A stretch of 64,000 bases of DNA, from NCBI GenBank assembly GCA_000818945.1, contig KN805391.1, forward strand, positions 508,019 to 572,018, in the 5' to 3' direction. Origin of the DNA: Schizochytrium sp. CCTCC M209059. Taxonomy: Eukaryota > Sar > Bigyra > Thraustochytrida > Thraustochytriidae. Within the stretch, counting starts at the first letter, position 1. Every line of letters starts with the position of its first letter. Of the stretch, positions 27,280 to 40,159 are shown piece after piece. The notes under the pieces were generated by a model. It had not been told where the DNA came from. It worked only from the letters and a program-made list of their open reading frames with translations, and made no database searches. Made by a program: the position numbers and the translations under genes.

Positions 27280-28419
27280 CGTCAATGGCTAGCTGCCTCA
27301 GGTTTCAAAAGCAAAAAGGTGTTCCTTTTTATTTGCTTGTTTGCTTTGTCTTGCGGCAGCCGCACGTCGTAGGTTTCGTTGTCCGCCACCCTTGCGTGTG
27401 AGCGGAGCGTGCGTGCAGAAATAGGTTGTGGCTACTCGTGCCGATGCGAAGCGTGACGCGTCCGTACACGTTCGTCGAAGGTGTTTGTGCCCAAGCGCCC
27501 TGAGCGCCTTCTCGCGCGCACGGCACCTCGAAGTATTTGTGCTCGAGGCCTTCACGGCCCGGTCGCGAAACAGGTGTGAGTGCTTCTTCTAGCGAACGAA
27601 CGTTGCGAGGGAGCGACGGTACTCTTGGTAGACAATCAATCACAAATAAGGTATAAGGTAGACAACCCGTTGGCTTGTACGTGTCCGGCAGTGGATTCGT
27701 GCTCCCGATACTGTCTTGGCTGACTGCGAATGGACCAAAGCCTGCTCTAGCAAAAAGCACAGCACAGCACAGCACAGCACAGCACAGCACAAGCCTAGTA
27801 TATGGTAAGTATAAACAATGGCATCAAAGCCGTTCAACGGATAGCCGGGTTGCGCAGTCTCGATGGATCCGGCGAAGAAAAAAACGCGCGGACTCCTCCT
27901 ACTACGGCTGGTTCAAGGCTTGCTGGGTGGCCGGTTGACTGGAAAGCGGGTTGGTGTTGCGGGTGCGCTACTTTTTTTTGGGGAAAGATCTATGGTGCGT
28001 CTCTAGCTGGCTGCACGTGCCGCGAAGAGCTGTTGCCCTAAAAAATGAAAAAAAAAATGGTTGCTCTGGTCGGATGTGCTAGTGAGATGCGATCAGAAGC
28101 AGCGGGATGTCGCACTGCGAAGACATCATGAGGATTTTCTTTGCTTTGCTTTGCTTTTCGACGCAAGCAATGGAAGGCAGTCGAAACACAATTAAAGCGA
28201 AGGAGGCGAAGAGGATATTGATGGCCAAACATCGGAAGACATCGCTGTCTCGCGAGCAGAGCAAGTAGGCCAAGGGTCAAGCAAACAAATAGAAAGACTC
28301 ATCTTGTGCTCAGGCGGCCTACGTCTACGAACAGATCAGGGATCTGCACCTCGCACGCAAGACGAGATTCCTTCATCCATTTTTGCATTCGGGTCTGAGC
28401 GACGCCGCCCTACGAAAAG
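27280..28419. other. Divergent intergenic region
   Basis: No gene is supported. It holds an (AGCAC) run at about 27755-27790 and a short CTTTG run at 28139-28157. Both are pentanucleotide repeats of the type seen elsewhere in the window. Confidence 0.5.
27755..27790. repeat. (AGCAC) pentanucleotide run
   Basis: About seven uninterrupted AGCAC units upstream of the tubulin-ligase-like gene. Confidence 0.9.
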
Positions 28420-29928
28420 ATGGCGTCGAGGGCAATGGAGAAGCGGCATACGAAGATGGCCATTGAAGACAAAGATCGTAGCAGCGGACTCTGCGTGTGC
28501 GTGTTTGCAGGAAACTCCGCGGTGATGCGTGATGCATTTGGCGGTCTGGTGAAGTGCGAGAATGGTGGCGAGGTACTCGCGCCAAGTGCGCGTCAGGGCG
28601 ACGAGGATGAGGCTCTCCGGAAACGCATCGAGCGCGGCGTGGTTGACCTCATCTGGAAGCCGACCCTGGCGTATCGGAGTGAAGCTCGACCGCACGCGCG
28701 CACGATCTTTGACGCTGTCGTCCCAAACTACGCGCGCATGCCGGTAATCAATCATTTCCCACGCAACTCGAGCTTATGCACCAAGGTTGGTTTGTTCCGG
28801 AGCTTGTCGCGCTTCTACACGCAACGGCGCATCGAGACCGACGAAGTTCTACCAGGGACATGGGTGATTTCTTCCTATGCATGTGCAGCTTGGCCAGCAC
28901 TGAAACGGGCCGTTGCGAGTGCAGAAAAGGGCGCAGCGTGGATCTGCAAGCCTTCTGCGCTCAATTGTGGGCGAGGAATCGAGGTGTATCGTTCACTTGA
29001 CGACATCAAGGCCTACGTGGAGAAGAGCGACGGGAAGCATGTTGTGGTCCAACGATATATTTCCAATCCTTTGCTCTGGCCGCATGGAAGTCGCAAATTC
29101 GACATTCGAATCTGGGCATTGGTTCTGGATACGGGCAAGATCTTCGTGGCCAAGGAAGGCTATCTGCGCACGTGCTCTGAGCCATTTTCGATGGACACGA
29201 TTCATGATGCAAGTGCTCATTTGAGTAACTACTGCCTGCAACGTAAAAGTCCCAAATTAGGCCAATACGAGGCGGGCAACACGCTCTCCTTTGCAGATTT
29301 ACAGACCATGTTCGACGAGGACCAAGACTTGCAGGACATGGACGTATGTCGCGATCTCGTGCCGCGTTTTCAGACGCTAATTTTGGACGCAGTACGTGCT
29401 ACTTTGAAGGACATGAATCTCCCGACCCCTGGTGTACGTAAGTTTGAGCTGTTTGGATTTGATCTCTTGCTCGATCAAGATCTCAAGCCGTGGCTCATCG
29501 AAGCCAACACGAATCCCTTTCTCGGGGTGCAGAACGAGTGGCACGCCACTTTATTGCGTCGCCTTGGTGAGGATGTTACCGCCGTGATTGGGCGCGAGTA
29601 CTACGGACATGCAGCGTCGGACCTCACACTCTTGGAAAGGATTGACCAGCGACCGCTGCACGCACCTCGGGGCCGAGGCCGCGTCTTTGAAAAGTGGCTT
29701 CGCCTCGGAACCCATGGTCGTCCCAGGACGGGCGTCTCCGAGGAAACGCGAGGCGGGACTTCAAGAATTGGTCTCAAGATTCGACCTCGTCGCGCCTCAT
29801 CCTCCTCGTCAACTTCGTCGACGAGGTCGTCGGTCTCTGCCACGTCATTGCCTCGGCGTCGCGAGTCTTTCGAGGAGAAGAACATGGAGGAAAAGGGTGA
29901 GGGGATGTCTACGAGTTCTTCGTTCTGA
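28420..29928 (+). CDS. Tubulin-tyrosine-ligase-like (TTLL) enzyme
   Basis: A 502-residue protein from an ATG at 28420. The TTL ATP-grasp fold is clear. Residues near 170-185 read AWICKPSALNCGRGIEVYRS (nucleotide-binding lysine and loop). Near 205-230 are VVVQRYISNPLL and RKFDIRIWALV. Near 345-370 are FELFGFDLLLDQDLKPWLIE and ANTNPFL, the metal-binding Glu/Asn motif. TTLL enzymes ligate Tyr, Glu or Gly to tubulin tails, mostly on axonemal or stable microtubules; which amino acid is added cannot be told from sequence. The last 80 residues are Ser/Arg-rich and likely disordered. A hexanucleotide repeat begins directly after the stop codon. Confidence 0.85.
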   Translation: MASRAMEKRHTKMAIEDKDRSSGLCVCVFAGNSAVMRDAFGGLVKCENGGEVLAPSARQGDEDEALRKRIERGVVDLIWKPTLAYRSEARPHARTIFDAVVPNYARMPVINHFPRNSSLCTKVGLFRSLSRFYTQRRIETDEVLPGTWVISSYACAAWPALKRAVASAEKGAAWICKPSALNCGRGIEVYRSLDDIKAYVEKSDGKHVVVQRYISNPLLWPHGSRKFDIRIWALVLDTGKIFVAKEGYLRTCSEPFSMDTIHDASAHLSNYCLQRKSPKLGQYEAGNTLSFADLQTMFDEDQDLQDMDVCRDLVPRFQTLILDAVRATLKDMNLPTPGVRKFELFGFDLLLDQDLKPWLIEANTNPFLGVQNEWHATLLRRLGEDVTAVIGREYYGHAASDLTLLERIDQRPLHAPRGRGRVFEKWLRLGTHGRPRTGVSEETRGGTSRIGLKIRPRRASSSSSTSSTRSSVSATSLPRRRESFEEKNMEEKGEGMSTSSSF

Positions 29929-29979
29929 TGCTGATGCTGATGCTGATGCTGATGCTGATGCTGATGCTGATGCTGATGA
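29929..29979. repeat. (GCTGAT) hexanucleotide repeat after the TTLL stop
   Basis: About eight TGATGC units begin immediately after the stop codon of the TTLL gene. In frame they would encode Asp-Ala repeats if the stop were read through. GGAAGGAGGGA-type purine repeats follow to 30030. Confidence 0.9.
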
Positions 29980-30172
29980 AGAGAGAAAAAAGGGAAGGGA
30001 GAGAGGGAAGGAGGGAGGGAGGGAGGGGGGAATTCGTGTTAGGCCTATTCTGATTTTAATTGTAAAGACTGATGCATTTGTTGAGAGAACGAGATATATT
30101 CAAGCAAATCTAAAAGGGAAAATGCGCAGGCGCAAGAAGATTCATGTACAAGGAGCATCGCTAGCTAGCTAG

Positions 30173-31175
30173 CTAGTCGTCAAGGACAATAGGGTCCTGA
30201 GGAGTGCCAGAACCAGACATACGCACACGAGGGGTAGATTGCCCCCCTAGACTTTGGGGGTCGATATGCTCCGTGAGGCTTTGGAAAATGCGCGCGAGCA
30301 TGATGCGTTCTTCTCTTGCAATTGCGGAAGCCTCGGGGAAAAAAAGTTCTTCGAGGGCCTGCTGGGAGGCCATGTTGGCATCTTGCTGTACTATTCCATG
30401 GCGCAGTGTGGAAGGTTCCTCATGTGACGGGGCCGCGGCCTCGCTTCGTAGACGGCGACGACGCGGCCTCGAAGCGGAGTCAGCGGTCCGCGCGGAAGCT
30501 GTGCGACGTGAAGGCAGGGGCACGTCGATGGCAAGCGCCGCTTGGGAAGGAGCCCGATCCGGATTAGGCGTGGCATCTTGAACCAAATTTGGGTCCTCGA
30601 AAGCGTCGCCGCTTGGCACGGGGAATAAGCGATGAAAACCTTCATGAACATGATCCGGGTACAAGGTGTCAAGTTCGGTGCGGTGGACGTAGTTAAGACG
30701 AAGCCCCAGTGAGCGGGCCACGAGTGCGATGTTGTCCATGAAGTCATGGATGTCATCGTCGGACTCTTCGTCCTCGCGCTCAAGCGTGTCACGTAGCTCG
30801 CGACGAGCCACGCTCTTGGTAACGCCGGTTTTGCTCGAGGTGAGACTCTTGACCACGCGTTTGCAGTGTGGGCATCTGCAACTACGCTGGAGCCACGTGT
30901 CGATGCAACCAAAGCAGAACTTGTGCTCGCATGAGCTCAGAACTCCACGTTCCTCGAAGTTATCGAAACAAATGCCGCAGGCTTCAGCCTCAGCGTCGCC
31001 AGAGGTCCCTGTGGACTTACTGGTCGAGGCTACAGGAGCAGATTTGCTCGTGAGGATAGTGTTGTTGCCCATCTTGCTCGGCTGTGCGAGACGGGGCTGT
31101 TTCAGGGCCCTTGCATCGGAGATATCGCATACGTAACTGCTATTGCTGCTGCTGCTGCTGCTGCTGCTGCTACTG

Positions 31176-31222
<47 letters not shown>

Positions 31223-32131
31223 GCTAGCGGTGGCAGAAGTACTGTTCCACGCGCGCTTGGCCAATCGTGACGCGCCAAAGGGGGTCGCACCTGACGCGCA
31301 TGCGCTAGCGCCAGGCCCCGCGGCGGCCTCGGCGACCTCGGTGGCCTCACGCAAACGCTGAGCATCCGCGGCAGCAGTGGCCGAGGCGACTGCAGGCCGA
31401 AGTGAATGCGCGGGGGACGACTCGCGGGCCAGGGTAGAGAACCCCTGCGCCGAGGACGATGGGGTTTTCGAGAGTTTGCGTTTTTTATTCGCAAAACGCA
31501 TCTGCGAGGCGCGCAGCTTGTCTTCTCCGGGTGCAGCCGCGCAGTATGATCTCGCGAGGTCCATGCCCATCTGATGCTGGGAATGAAGATGCTGGCGCGC
31601 GAGGCTCCGTGCCGGCGTCGACGACGCAATGCAGGAGCTTTCGCGGCTCAGGTCATACTCGCGGAAAAAGACGGGGTCCTTGGTCTCGTTTGCGGCTGCG
31701 TTACGCTCTTCAGCGGCGCGCCTGCGTTTCCGGCGCCGCAGACCAGCGCCGGCGCCAGCGCCCGGGCCGGCTCCGGCGCCGTCGTCGCCGGCGTGCGCGC
31801 GCGCAGACACGTCCTGCGCGAGGGCGAGAGCGCAGTGGTCTTGGCCGCCAAGGTGCTGGTGGCGCGAGTTCGCGTGTTCCGCCAGCTGTTGATCCTGCTG
31901 CTGCTGCTGCTGCTGCTGGCGTTGTTGCCCTTGCTGCTGCTGCTGCTGCTGCTCCTGCTGCTGCTGCTGCTGCTGCTGCAGGCGCGGCTCGCGGCGCTTG
32001 CCCTCGCTGGCGGCGCGCACCAGCCTCCGGAGTCCCCGCGCCTGCTCGCCCAGCGCGCTGTGCCGCTGCCGCTGCGCCTGCGCGCCCGCGCCCGGGGCGG
32101 GCGAGTCTTGCTGCCGTCGCGCCTGCTTCAT
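30173..32131 (-). CDS. RING-finger protein, probable E3 ubiquitin ligase
   Basis: A 652-residue protein from the ATG at 32131; longer frames upstream are Arg-rich and lack a convincing start. A C3HC4-type RING lies at about residues 382-427: CGICFDNFEERGVLSSCEHK, then FCFGCIDTWLQ and CRCPHCKRVV, with all eight zinc ligands present. RING domains recruit E2 ubiquitin conjugates. Before it are polyglutamine tracts (about 55-95) and a long serine tract (about 300-330), from CAG and AGC repeats. After it is a predicted helical segment (DDDIHDFMDNIALVARSLGL) and a Pro/Arg-rich tail. A KRRKR-type basic cluster near residue 150 could direct it to the nucleus. The substrate is unknown. It ends convergently with the TTLL gene. 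Confidence 0.75.
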
Positions 32132-33499
32132 CCTCTCCCTCCTCGCTCGCTCGCGCGTTCCCTCGCCCCCTCGCCCGCTCGCCCGCCGCGCCCGCCGCCG
32201 CTCGCCGAGCGCGCCTCGCCCAGCGCGCCGTGCCTCCGCCGCTCGCCACGCGCGCCTCGGCTCCGCCTCCGTTCGCGCTTTGCTGCCGCCCGCTGCCGGT
32301 CGCCGCTGCTCTCTCCTTCTCTCTCTCCCCTGTCTCGGCGAACATACATACGTACATACGCACGCTAACACAGATCAACACGAAAATAAACGCCAACAGG
32401 GAAAGAACTTGAAGAAAGGAAGAACTTGAAGTAAGAACGAGAGAAAGAAAGAAGGGAAGAGGGACGAATGTACGTTCGAAGAACATGCAAGGAGAACGTG
32501 AGTGTGTGTGGCTGCGTCGTGAGCGAGCGCGAAGAGCTGCGTCGCGGCGACAGTGGAGCAAGAACTTTTCGCCGTGGAGCAAGGTGTTGCCGTGGCCGAC
32601 TGGAATGTACGCATGATACAGAGCAACGTCAGTGGCGGGCAGTTCATGCCTAGAGCTAGACTCGGTCGGTCGCTTGCTCGTTGCATCTTCAAGTTCTCAC
32701 ACGTCGCAGACGCTAGCGCCGACAGCTCGCGGTTTCAGCGCGCAGAAAGTATGGGGACGCCAGGGTGTCAACATCATCATCATCATCATCCCCGGCGAGA
32801 GAGCGTGGTAGGATGCGAAAAGTAACTTGGGAAATAGTAGGGCTGCTGATGAAGATGAAGATGATAAAAACGTTCCGCAGAGGGCGAGTTTGAGGCTGAT
32901 CATGAGTGGCACCCGAGAGGAAGACTGTGCAACTCGCTAGCTGGCTGCTTGTCTACATCGTGCACTCTGTCTGGATCAAGAACGTACCGTTGCGAGCTTG
33001 CTGTAGATCATGTCACGTCAGACGTTACCCAATAACTTTTAAAACATTCTCAAAAGGAGGAAAAGAAAGGAGAAGAAGGCGAGTAATTAAAAAAAAAAAG
33101 GTAGAAAAATGGCAGGTTAAGCAACTTATGATGTGCTGAGGGCGGAGTGAGCCCCTTGCGTGCATTCAAGGCACGAAGGGACGCAAAGGCTGACCAGACT
33201 CCAGCAAGGGGTTTTCAATTGACAGAAAAAGCCTGCAGAAACAAAAAAAAGCAAGCTTTGCCGAGTCTGGTGTCGCCAAGCAGGTGTCATCCGTCCGCCC
33301 ATCCGTCCGTACGTTCGTACGGACGTACCTAGATGCATGCATGCGCATATACATACATACGTATGCCTGCGTCCGTTTGTCAGTCAGTCAATCAAACAGT
33401 AAATCAATGTCGGTATGATCATCGCAGAGCGCGAGGCGACCGTTTCCCCCGATCGCACAAAGCGCCCCGCAGGTGTGTATATTGTGTGACAGTGATCAC
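32132..33499. other. Intergenic, no supported gene
   Basis: Upstream of the RING gene: CT/GC-rich repeats (32130-32340), GAAA-like purines (32400-32470), a (CAT) run (32771-32790) and palindromic GTAC/CATGC-rich sequence at 33290-33370. Short frames here lack conserved features. Confidence 0.5.
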
Positions 33500-34484
33500 T
33501 CAGCAGATCTCCGTGAGCCATTCGGAGAAGTCAGTATTGGCCAGAGAGACGGCGACAGGGCCCACTGAAATGGCAGACTCGCCCGAAGAAGGAACGCGAT
33601 CACCATCGGCGGAAACCTGCACATCCATGAGTGGGTCCACCACGGACATGTGCGACATGCCAAAGTCGTTTTCGTCAAAGATGGACACCGAATCAGGATC
33701 CGAACCGACGCCAACGTCTTGGGCCTCGGCAGCTGCAACAGCGGCTGCAACGGCCGCCGCGGCAGTTGCGTCGTCCGTGACCGGGTCGTCGAAAAAGCTT
33801 GCGCTCGACGAGTCCGAAATCTCTCGCTTCATGTCCAAGAGCTGCTGCACCTCCTCATTGCTAGCAGCGGCGCTCGTGAGACTCGAAACGCTCTTGCTGT
33901 CATCATCCAGGGAAAACAGGGCGCGCTCCGTGTCGTCAGCAAGCAAAAATGAGTTCCACCCCGGCGAACCCGGAATGGAACACTGGTCGAGATCGCTCAC
34001 GATGCTCGACGAAGACACTGGTCCAGTAAAGCCGCCCTTGAGAGGCGAGGCTTCGAAGGGATCCAATGGCAAAAAGGGCAACGAACTTGCGCTCGCGCTC
34101 GCGCGAATAAGGGAGGGCCCGCGCGTCGCCTTGGGGGTCGTCAAGATTGACGGATGCAGAGGCTGCAGAGGCTGCGGCTCTGGCTTCATTTGCGGAGTTC
34201 TTGGCGCGCTCACAGACGTCTCGGACCGAGGAAGATTCGAAGCCGCCGCAGGATTCTGCAGTTGCGTGCGCGAGTTGAGCGCCTGCGGGGGGTGTTGTGG
34301 GCGAGGAGGAAGAGGGGCACCAGAAATTTTCTTGCGGCGCTTTGGGCACGCGCTGGCTTGAACGGCAGCCGTCTTCTTCTTTTTGTTGTTGAGGTCCTTG
34401 GCGGATTGTGCGCTGCATGAACTCGGGCCGCGCGACATGGCAACAGGACCCACCTTGGCGCGGTTCGCGAGCGCGGCCGTTGTT

Positions 34485-34515
<31 letters not shown>

Positions 34516-37500
34516 TTGTTGTTGTGGCGGCAGCTTTGGTTGCCATTTGAGCAGAAGGCGCCATGGGCGGGATGGGCGCGACGGACGGCTTGGCGTTGGC
34601 CGTGGCAGCGACTGCGGTGGCAGGCCCGCTCTTGTTGCTATTCGCCAGAGCACTTTTGGCAGCCACGGGCACCACAGCAGCGTTGCTGGTCGTTGACGTT
34701 GTCGCCGCGCTCGCCGAGGCGCTCGTCGAAGAGGCAACGCTAGATGCCATCTTCTTGACACGTTGCTGTTCAGTGTGCCAGACCCTAATGCACAAGTCAC
34801 GGTCCACCACGCCGGCAATGATGGGCTTCATAACAGACGTGATGGGGTGCGGCATTTGGTTCGGGGCAACGCGTCGAGGCGCGAGATCGGGGCGCGCGAG
34901 CGAAGAGCGTGCGACCGGAACGTCGCGCGCACGCGCAAGATGCACATTGCCGAGCATCTCCTCGATTGTCGTTGGGGGCTTGACCACGAGGTGCTCAATG
35001 CTGGCGGTCCGGGTCCGCAAAAGCTGCGCGACCTCTTGCACGCGCATGCGCAAGTCTTCGAGGTACCAGCGCTCGAGACAGAGAGTAAGATGGCCATTGT
35101 GTTGTGCGCGATGGCGTTGCCAGCACTCGGAGCAAAAGACGGCGGGGCGTGACCGGAGGACCTTTCGTAATTCCTGAGGGACCGCAGCGGGAATTGGGCC
35201 CGGCTTGGCGGCGGCGGCAGCAACAGCAGTCGTCGCATGAGACGTGGCCTTGCTTTTGTCGATCGCGGCGCCAGTCTTGTCCGGCGTCGAAACGTTTTGC
35301 GGCTGCTGCTGCAGCTGCTGCACGGGCGGGCGTCCTTGGACAGGAGGTCCACCCATGGGACGCGCAGTCTGCGCCGCAGCGGCATAACCAGGGCGTGCGG
35401 CAACGGGATAAGCACCAGGACGCTGTTGCTGCAGGTGAGGGTGGGGTTGACGCGCTTGCGTGGGTCCGCCAGCCCATTGGGGACGAGAAGGCTGCGAAGA
35501 CATGCCAGGATGTGAACGTGCTTGCGGGTGCATTCCTACGTGACTCATGCCCGGACGCACCCCGGCATGACCACCAAGGACACCAGACATACGGCAGGGG
35601 TTTGCGACGGCATTGGCAATGGCACAGGCCGAGGATGAGGAGCGCGCCATGTGGTCGTCCTTTCCGAGAGGGCCACCAGGCTTGCCATATGCCATACCAT
35701 GCATGCCAAGAGGAGGGCAAGGGGGGAGAATCTTGCCACCAGGAAAGCTGCCACCCACGAGCTCGCGCCAGGTGGCAATGGAATCCGGCGAAGTGCCAAG
35801 CATCTCAGCCTCTTGTTCGGAGCATGAAAAGACCACGTTGCTGCGGACCGCCGCGGGCGAGCTGAGCCCATTCCGGCGCTTGAGGACTGTCTTGGTGGTA
35901 CCGTCGAGCTGTACGGTATAAAAGCCATGACCACTCTTTGTGACGGTACCGATCTGGCCCGAGTCATTGACAATGACACGACTATCTACACGGAGCCAAG
36001 TCGGAACAGGGGATCGAGGCTTTCGCCTCGAAGCCGTCTTCTTTTCGGGTCCTGCAAGAGTATTGATCTTACCAAGGCTCGATTTATGAGCCATGGCCCC
36101 GTTGGACATGCCCGGACGATGCATGCCCGGTGCCATCGTGCCGGTCCCCATGGGCCTGTGCATGCTTGAGTTCGCCATGACAGGGCGTGCATAGGTCGAG
36201 GAAGACGCCGTAGAGGCGGTGAGAGGAGGACGCTGTCCTCCAGGAAGCATGGTCTTGGACGATGCGTTCATCGAACCCGACATACCGGGGCGCTGCTGCT
36301 GCGGCTGTTGTTGGCGTTGCACCTCGGCCTTGAGGGCAGGCTCGCTCTTGACCGAAGTGCTGGGGCCTCCATTGCATCCTGAAGTTGGCGCGGAGGAAGA
36401 GGAAGATACAGTGCGTACAGGTTCACCGGGCTCGCTTCTTGTCTCGAGATCGCGAGCCGCAGGACGCTCGGTCTTGATTGGATGCTGCATGCCGCCACGA
36501 GGATTGGAAAAGGCAGACCGGCGCTGCGCGTCAAGCTGCATATGAGTGGGGCGCATGACATTGCCGGCCGCATTTACAGCCTGTGGGTTCTTCGCATGCA
36601 TGGCAGCCTGCTGCTGCGATGGCACCGGGCGGACCATGCCTCCCGGCGCCGGACGGCGACTCGCGAAGGCGGTAGGACGAGGCTTGCCGGCAAGCATGGC
36701 CGTTGCTGATGGACCGTGGGTCGAAGCAGATCCGGAAGCCAGATGCGAGGGGAGCTGCGCTTTTTTACTGGCAGCAATAATGGCCAAGGCCGCGTGGTTC
36801 AGCGTGGCCGTGGTGCCGGTGGCATTGAGATCCATGCTCTTTTCGGGTCCGAGACAGTCGCAGGTGCTGCAGTAAAAGTAGTGATGAAAGAGCTCGCGAT
36901 GGCAGTCCTCGCAGTGGGTCGCATTGGAACCAACAGGTTCGGGAGCAGGCCTAAATTGGTGTTCAAGAGCCTGACGGCGGATGGACTCTTCGCGATCGAG
37001 AGCGTGCTCGAGTTGCGAGGTGAGGAGGCCAAGCAGTGGGTTGGAGAGAGTGGCCGATTTTTGTTTGGCGGCCTCGAGCTCGGTGATGGCAAGGTCGAGC
37101 GCCAAGTTGATCATGGGCCTGACCTCGGAGGCGAGACGAAACGAAGAGACGGCGCGCTCGAGAAAATTCCACGAGGAGGACACCATGTCGCCACGCGCCA
37201 TGGTCCAGAACACGGTGCCAGGGCTAATGCCCACGAGCTCCTTGCGCTGGAGAAGACCGTACATGACGGGGATTCCGTTGCGAATCAGGTAGCCGACATT
37301 GGGAAAGATCTTGCCAAAGTCACTGCCATAGAGTTGGCGCGCGGCCTCGGCGTGCGACGCGGCGACGGCACCCCACTCCTCTTGACCGGGCCCGTGGTTG
37401 ATGCTAAAAGTACGGTATCGGTTGGTACCTTCACGAAGGGGCGAGCAGACGCCGGTCTCCTTGATCGAGAGCTGTGGGCCAATCTTAAGCGTCGACGACT

Positions 37501-39147
37501 GATGAATGTGAAGAACATTAACAGGACTGGTGAAGCGGATGCACTCGGGAAGTTTCTGCAGCTCGAGGCGTTGAAGCTTCCAGTTTTCATTATTGTGGCC
37601 GAGCGATTGCCTGGCGCAGCGGACATGTGTAGACTCCTTGGACGACGCTTCGTTCTCTGCTCGCTTGCGCTTGAGTGCACGATCTGCTGCCGCAACATGA
37701 CCTGCGCTGGGTGCCACGCCGGAAGCAGGTTTTGCTGCGGTTGACTCTGCAGTGGGACTGTTTGAGGGAGCGTTGGCGGCTTCATTGTCGCCCTCCTCGA
37801 TGTCATCACCAGCAGGGGCATCGTCAGCAGAGGCGGAGGCGGCATCGTCGGTTTGTGAAGAGGTGGTGTCGGCGGCAGACTTTGCGGTCTTTGCCTCCTT
37901 TGCCGCGGCAGCTGCAGCCGCGCGCGTGGAGATGCGGCGCGTTGCAGGCCGTTTCGCCTCGGCAGCGAGGGACTCTTTGGCGCGTTCCTGTGCCTCTTGC
38001 TCGGCCTGCTTGACAGCGAGCTTGTGCACTGCGTTACTCAGGGAGACCGTTCCGACGCGCTCCTCGCGGATCTTGCAGGGCCCCGAGACGGCGGAATGCT
38101 TGAAGACAGCGACGGGGACACTCGCTTTGGGGGTGTCTGCGTCGGCGGCGGCAGCAGCAGCGGCGGCAGCGGGATCCGAGGAAGACTGCGCTGCTGCTGC
38201 TGCATTCGAGGAGAATGAGGAAGTGGTGTTGCCGGACGCAGTGGACTTGCGCTTGAGCATGCGACGGGCGGGCTTTGTGGGTCCAGTGACCTTTTCGAGA
38301 CTGGCGAAGCTAAAGAGGTCGTTGCTGAGACCCGATGCTTCGAGAAGACCTTCTACGATGGTAATATTCTTGGCGAGAACGCTTGCGCCAAACCTTTCGG
38401 AATCAAGGTTGCCGTGATCTTCCTCCTTTACGCGCTGGCGATCAATGCGGGAAAGGAGGTTATTCCTCTTGGCCAGATTCATACATTCTTCGTGCATGGT
38501 ACACCCGAGCACGCGAACGAACGAGGTGGAGTTGACCTTGGGAAAGTCAATCTTGGGCAACGCCTTGACGGCGGGAGCGTTGACGCCAGAGACAATGGGA
38601 GCCGTGCGGGCCATCTTGTTGGGAGGCTGGCCGTACGGGTGGCCGGGGCGCACACGGTAGCCAGGGCGGGCCATGTGAGCGTTGGGCACGCCACGATGGT
38701 GTTGGTATTGAGGCGGGATACTCCGGTGCATCATGTTGGGGTGAGCACCAGATCCGGGAGCGCCAGATCTCGGACCGGCGGCGTGCATGGGGGCCATGGG
38801 CCTCGATGCCGGCACGGCATTAGTGAGTCTGTTGTTGTTGTTGTTGTTATTGTTGGCAATAACAGACTGCTGTGGATGTGGATTGGGCCGCGGAGCGCCA
38901 GCAGGTGTAGACGTCAGGGTCGTGGTCGCTTTTGTTGCCGCAACAGGTGTGGATGCGGCGGCGGGAGCGGCCGTGGAGGTATTGGCAGGGACTCCTCTCG
39001 CAGCGGGAGGGACTCCCGGCTTAGACGCAGAGGTTGCGGCAGAAGAAGCGGCCGTCGAAGAAGGGACGGGCTGTCCTGGTTTGGAGGCAGCAGGGAGCGC
39101 CGTGGCGGCAGGCTTGGAAGGGGTATTGATGGCGGCTGCTGCTGGCT

Positions 39148-39189
<42 letters not shown>

Positions 39190-39750
39190 TTCCCGAGGGT
39201 GTACTTTGCGCAGTGGTTGTCGAAGCTGGCGTTGATGCTGGCGAAGCCACTGTACCGGAGTTGGGCGCCGCCGCCGAAGACGTTTGCGCTGGTGGTGGGG
39301 GAAGATCCGGCCCGAGGCACAGACAACATCGATAGCGAATAGCGGGAGGTTTTACGATGGGAGCTGCGCTGGCAGCCTGTCTGGCCTGTTGCTGCTGTTG
39401 CGGCGCGACGCCTGCTTCGGACTTGACTTGCACGTTGGCAGCCGGCGTTTGGCCTTGTTTAGTGCTACTCGGTGCCGACGCGCCAGAAGATACGACGACG
39501 CTTGACGCATGCTGTGGCTTGCGTTGCTGCGTCAGCGCCTGCTGCGGTTGCTGTTGTTGTTGCTGCTGCTGTTGTTGCTGCTGCTGCTGCTGCTGCCGCT
39601 GCTGTTGCTGCTGCTGCTGCTGCGCGAGCGTCTGCTTCGGAGCGGCCGCCTGTTGCTGGTGCTGGTGGCGGAGTGGCTGCTTGACGTGCGTCATGGGCGC
39701 CTCATGCTCCCCGGCGGTAACCGCTTCGACCATGGTGTCTTTGGCTCCGC

Positions 39751-39791
<41 letters not shown>

Positions 39792-39865
39792 GCGGGCAGC
39801 GCCCTGCGCACGACGAGCGTCTTGCGCGCGGCGGCGGCGTCCTCGGCCGCGCAGGGCCCGGGCAT
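33500..39865 (-). CDS. KDM6/UTX-type JmjC protein, predicted catalytically inactive
   Basis: A 2121-residue single-exon protein from the ATG at 39865. The N-terminal 150 residues are polyglutamine-rich; a CxxC segment (RYRCCLCLGPD) is near residue 180. At about 765-920 the sequence follows the KDM6 (UTX/JMJD3) demethylase: WKLQRLELQKLPECIRF, TFSINHGPGQEEW, VPVMYGLL-like and GISPGTVFWTMARG. A GATA-like zinc module follows at about 980-1005 (HCEDCHRELFHHYFYCSTCD). In KDM6 enzymes the Fe(II) ligands are His, Glu and His (UTX 1146, 1148, 1226). Here they align to L810, E812 and F886, so two ligands are lost. An SH3-like segment (WLRVDSRVIVNDSGQIGTV) and a Cys-rich region (VFCSECWQRHRAQH) occur later. 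A nuclear chromatin scaffold is likely, by inference. Confidence 0.75.
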
Positions 39866-40103
39866 CCGCGCGGTTTGTTTGGCGGCTCTGCTCCGTGTCT
39901 CGCCTCCTCTATCCTGCGCGCGTCTCCGCCGCTTGAAATGAAATGAAATGTAATCGCCGAAATGGGTGATGGAGAGACAAGGGGAGAAAGGAGGCGAACG
40001 GGCCCGCGAAGGCGGAGAGGGGGAGAGGGAGAGAGGGATGGAAGAAAGAGGCGGGAGAGGGGGAGAGAGGGAGAGAGGTGGAGGGCGCGGAAGGTGCGGC
40101 CGC

Positions 40104-40159
<56 letters not shown>

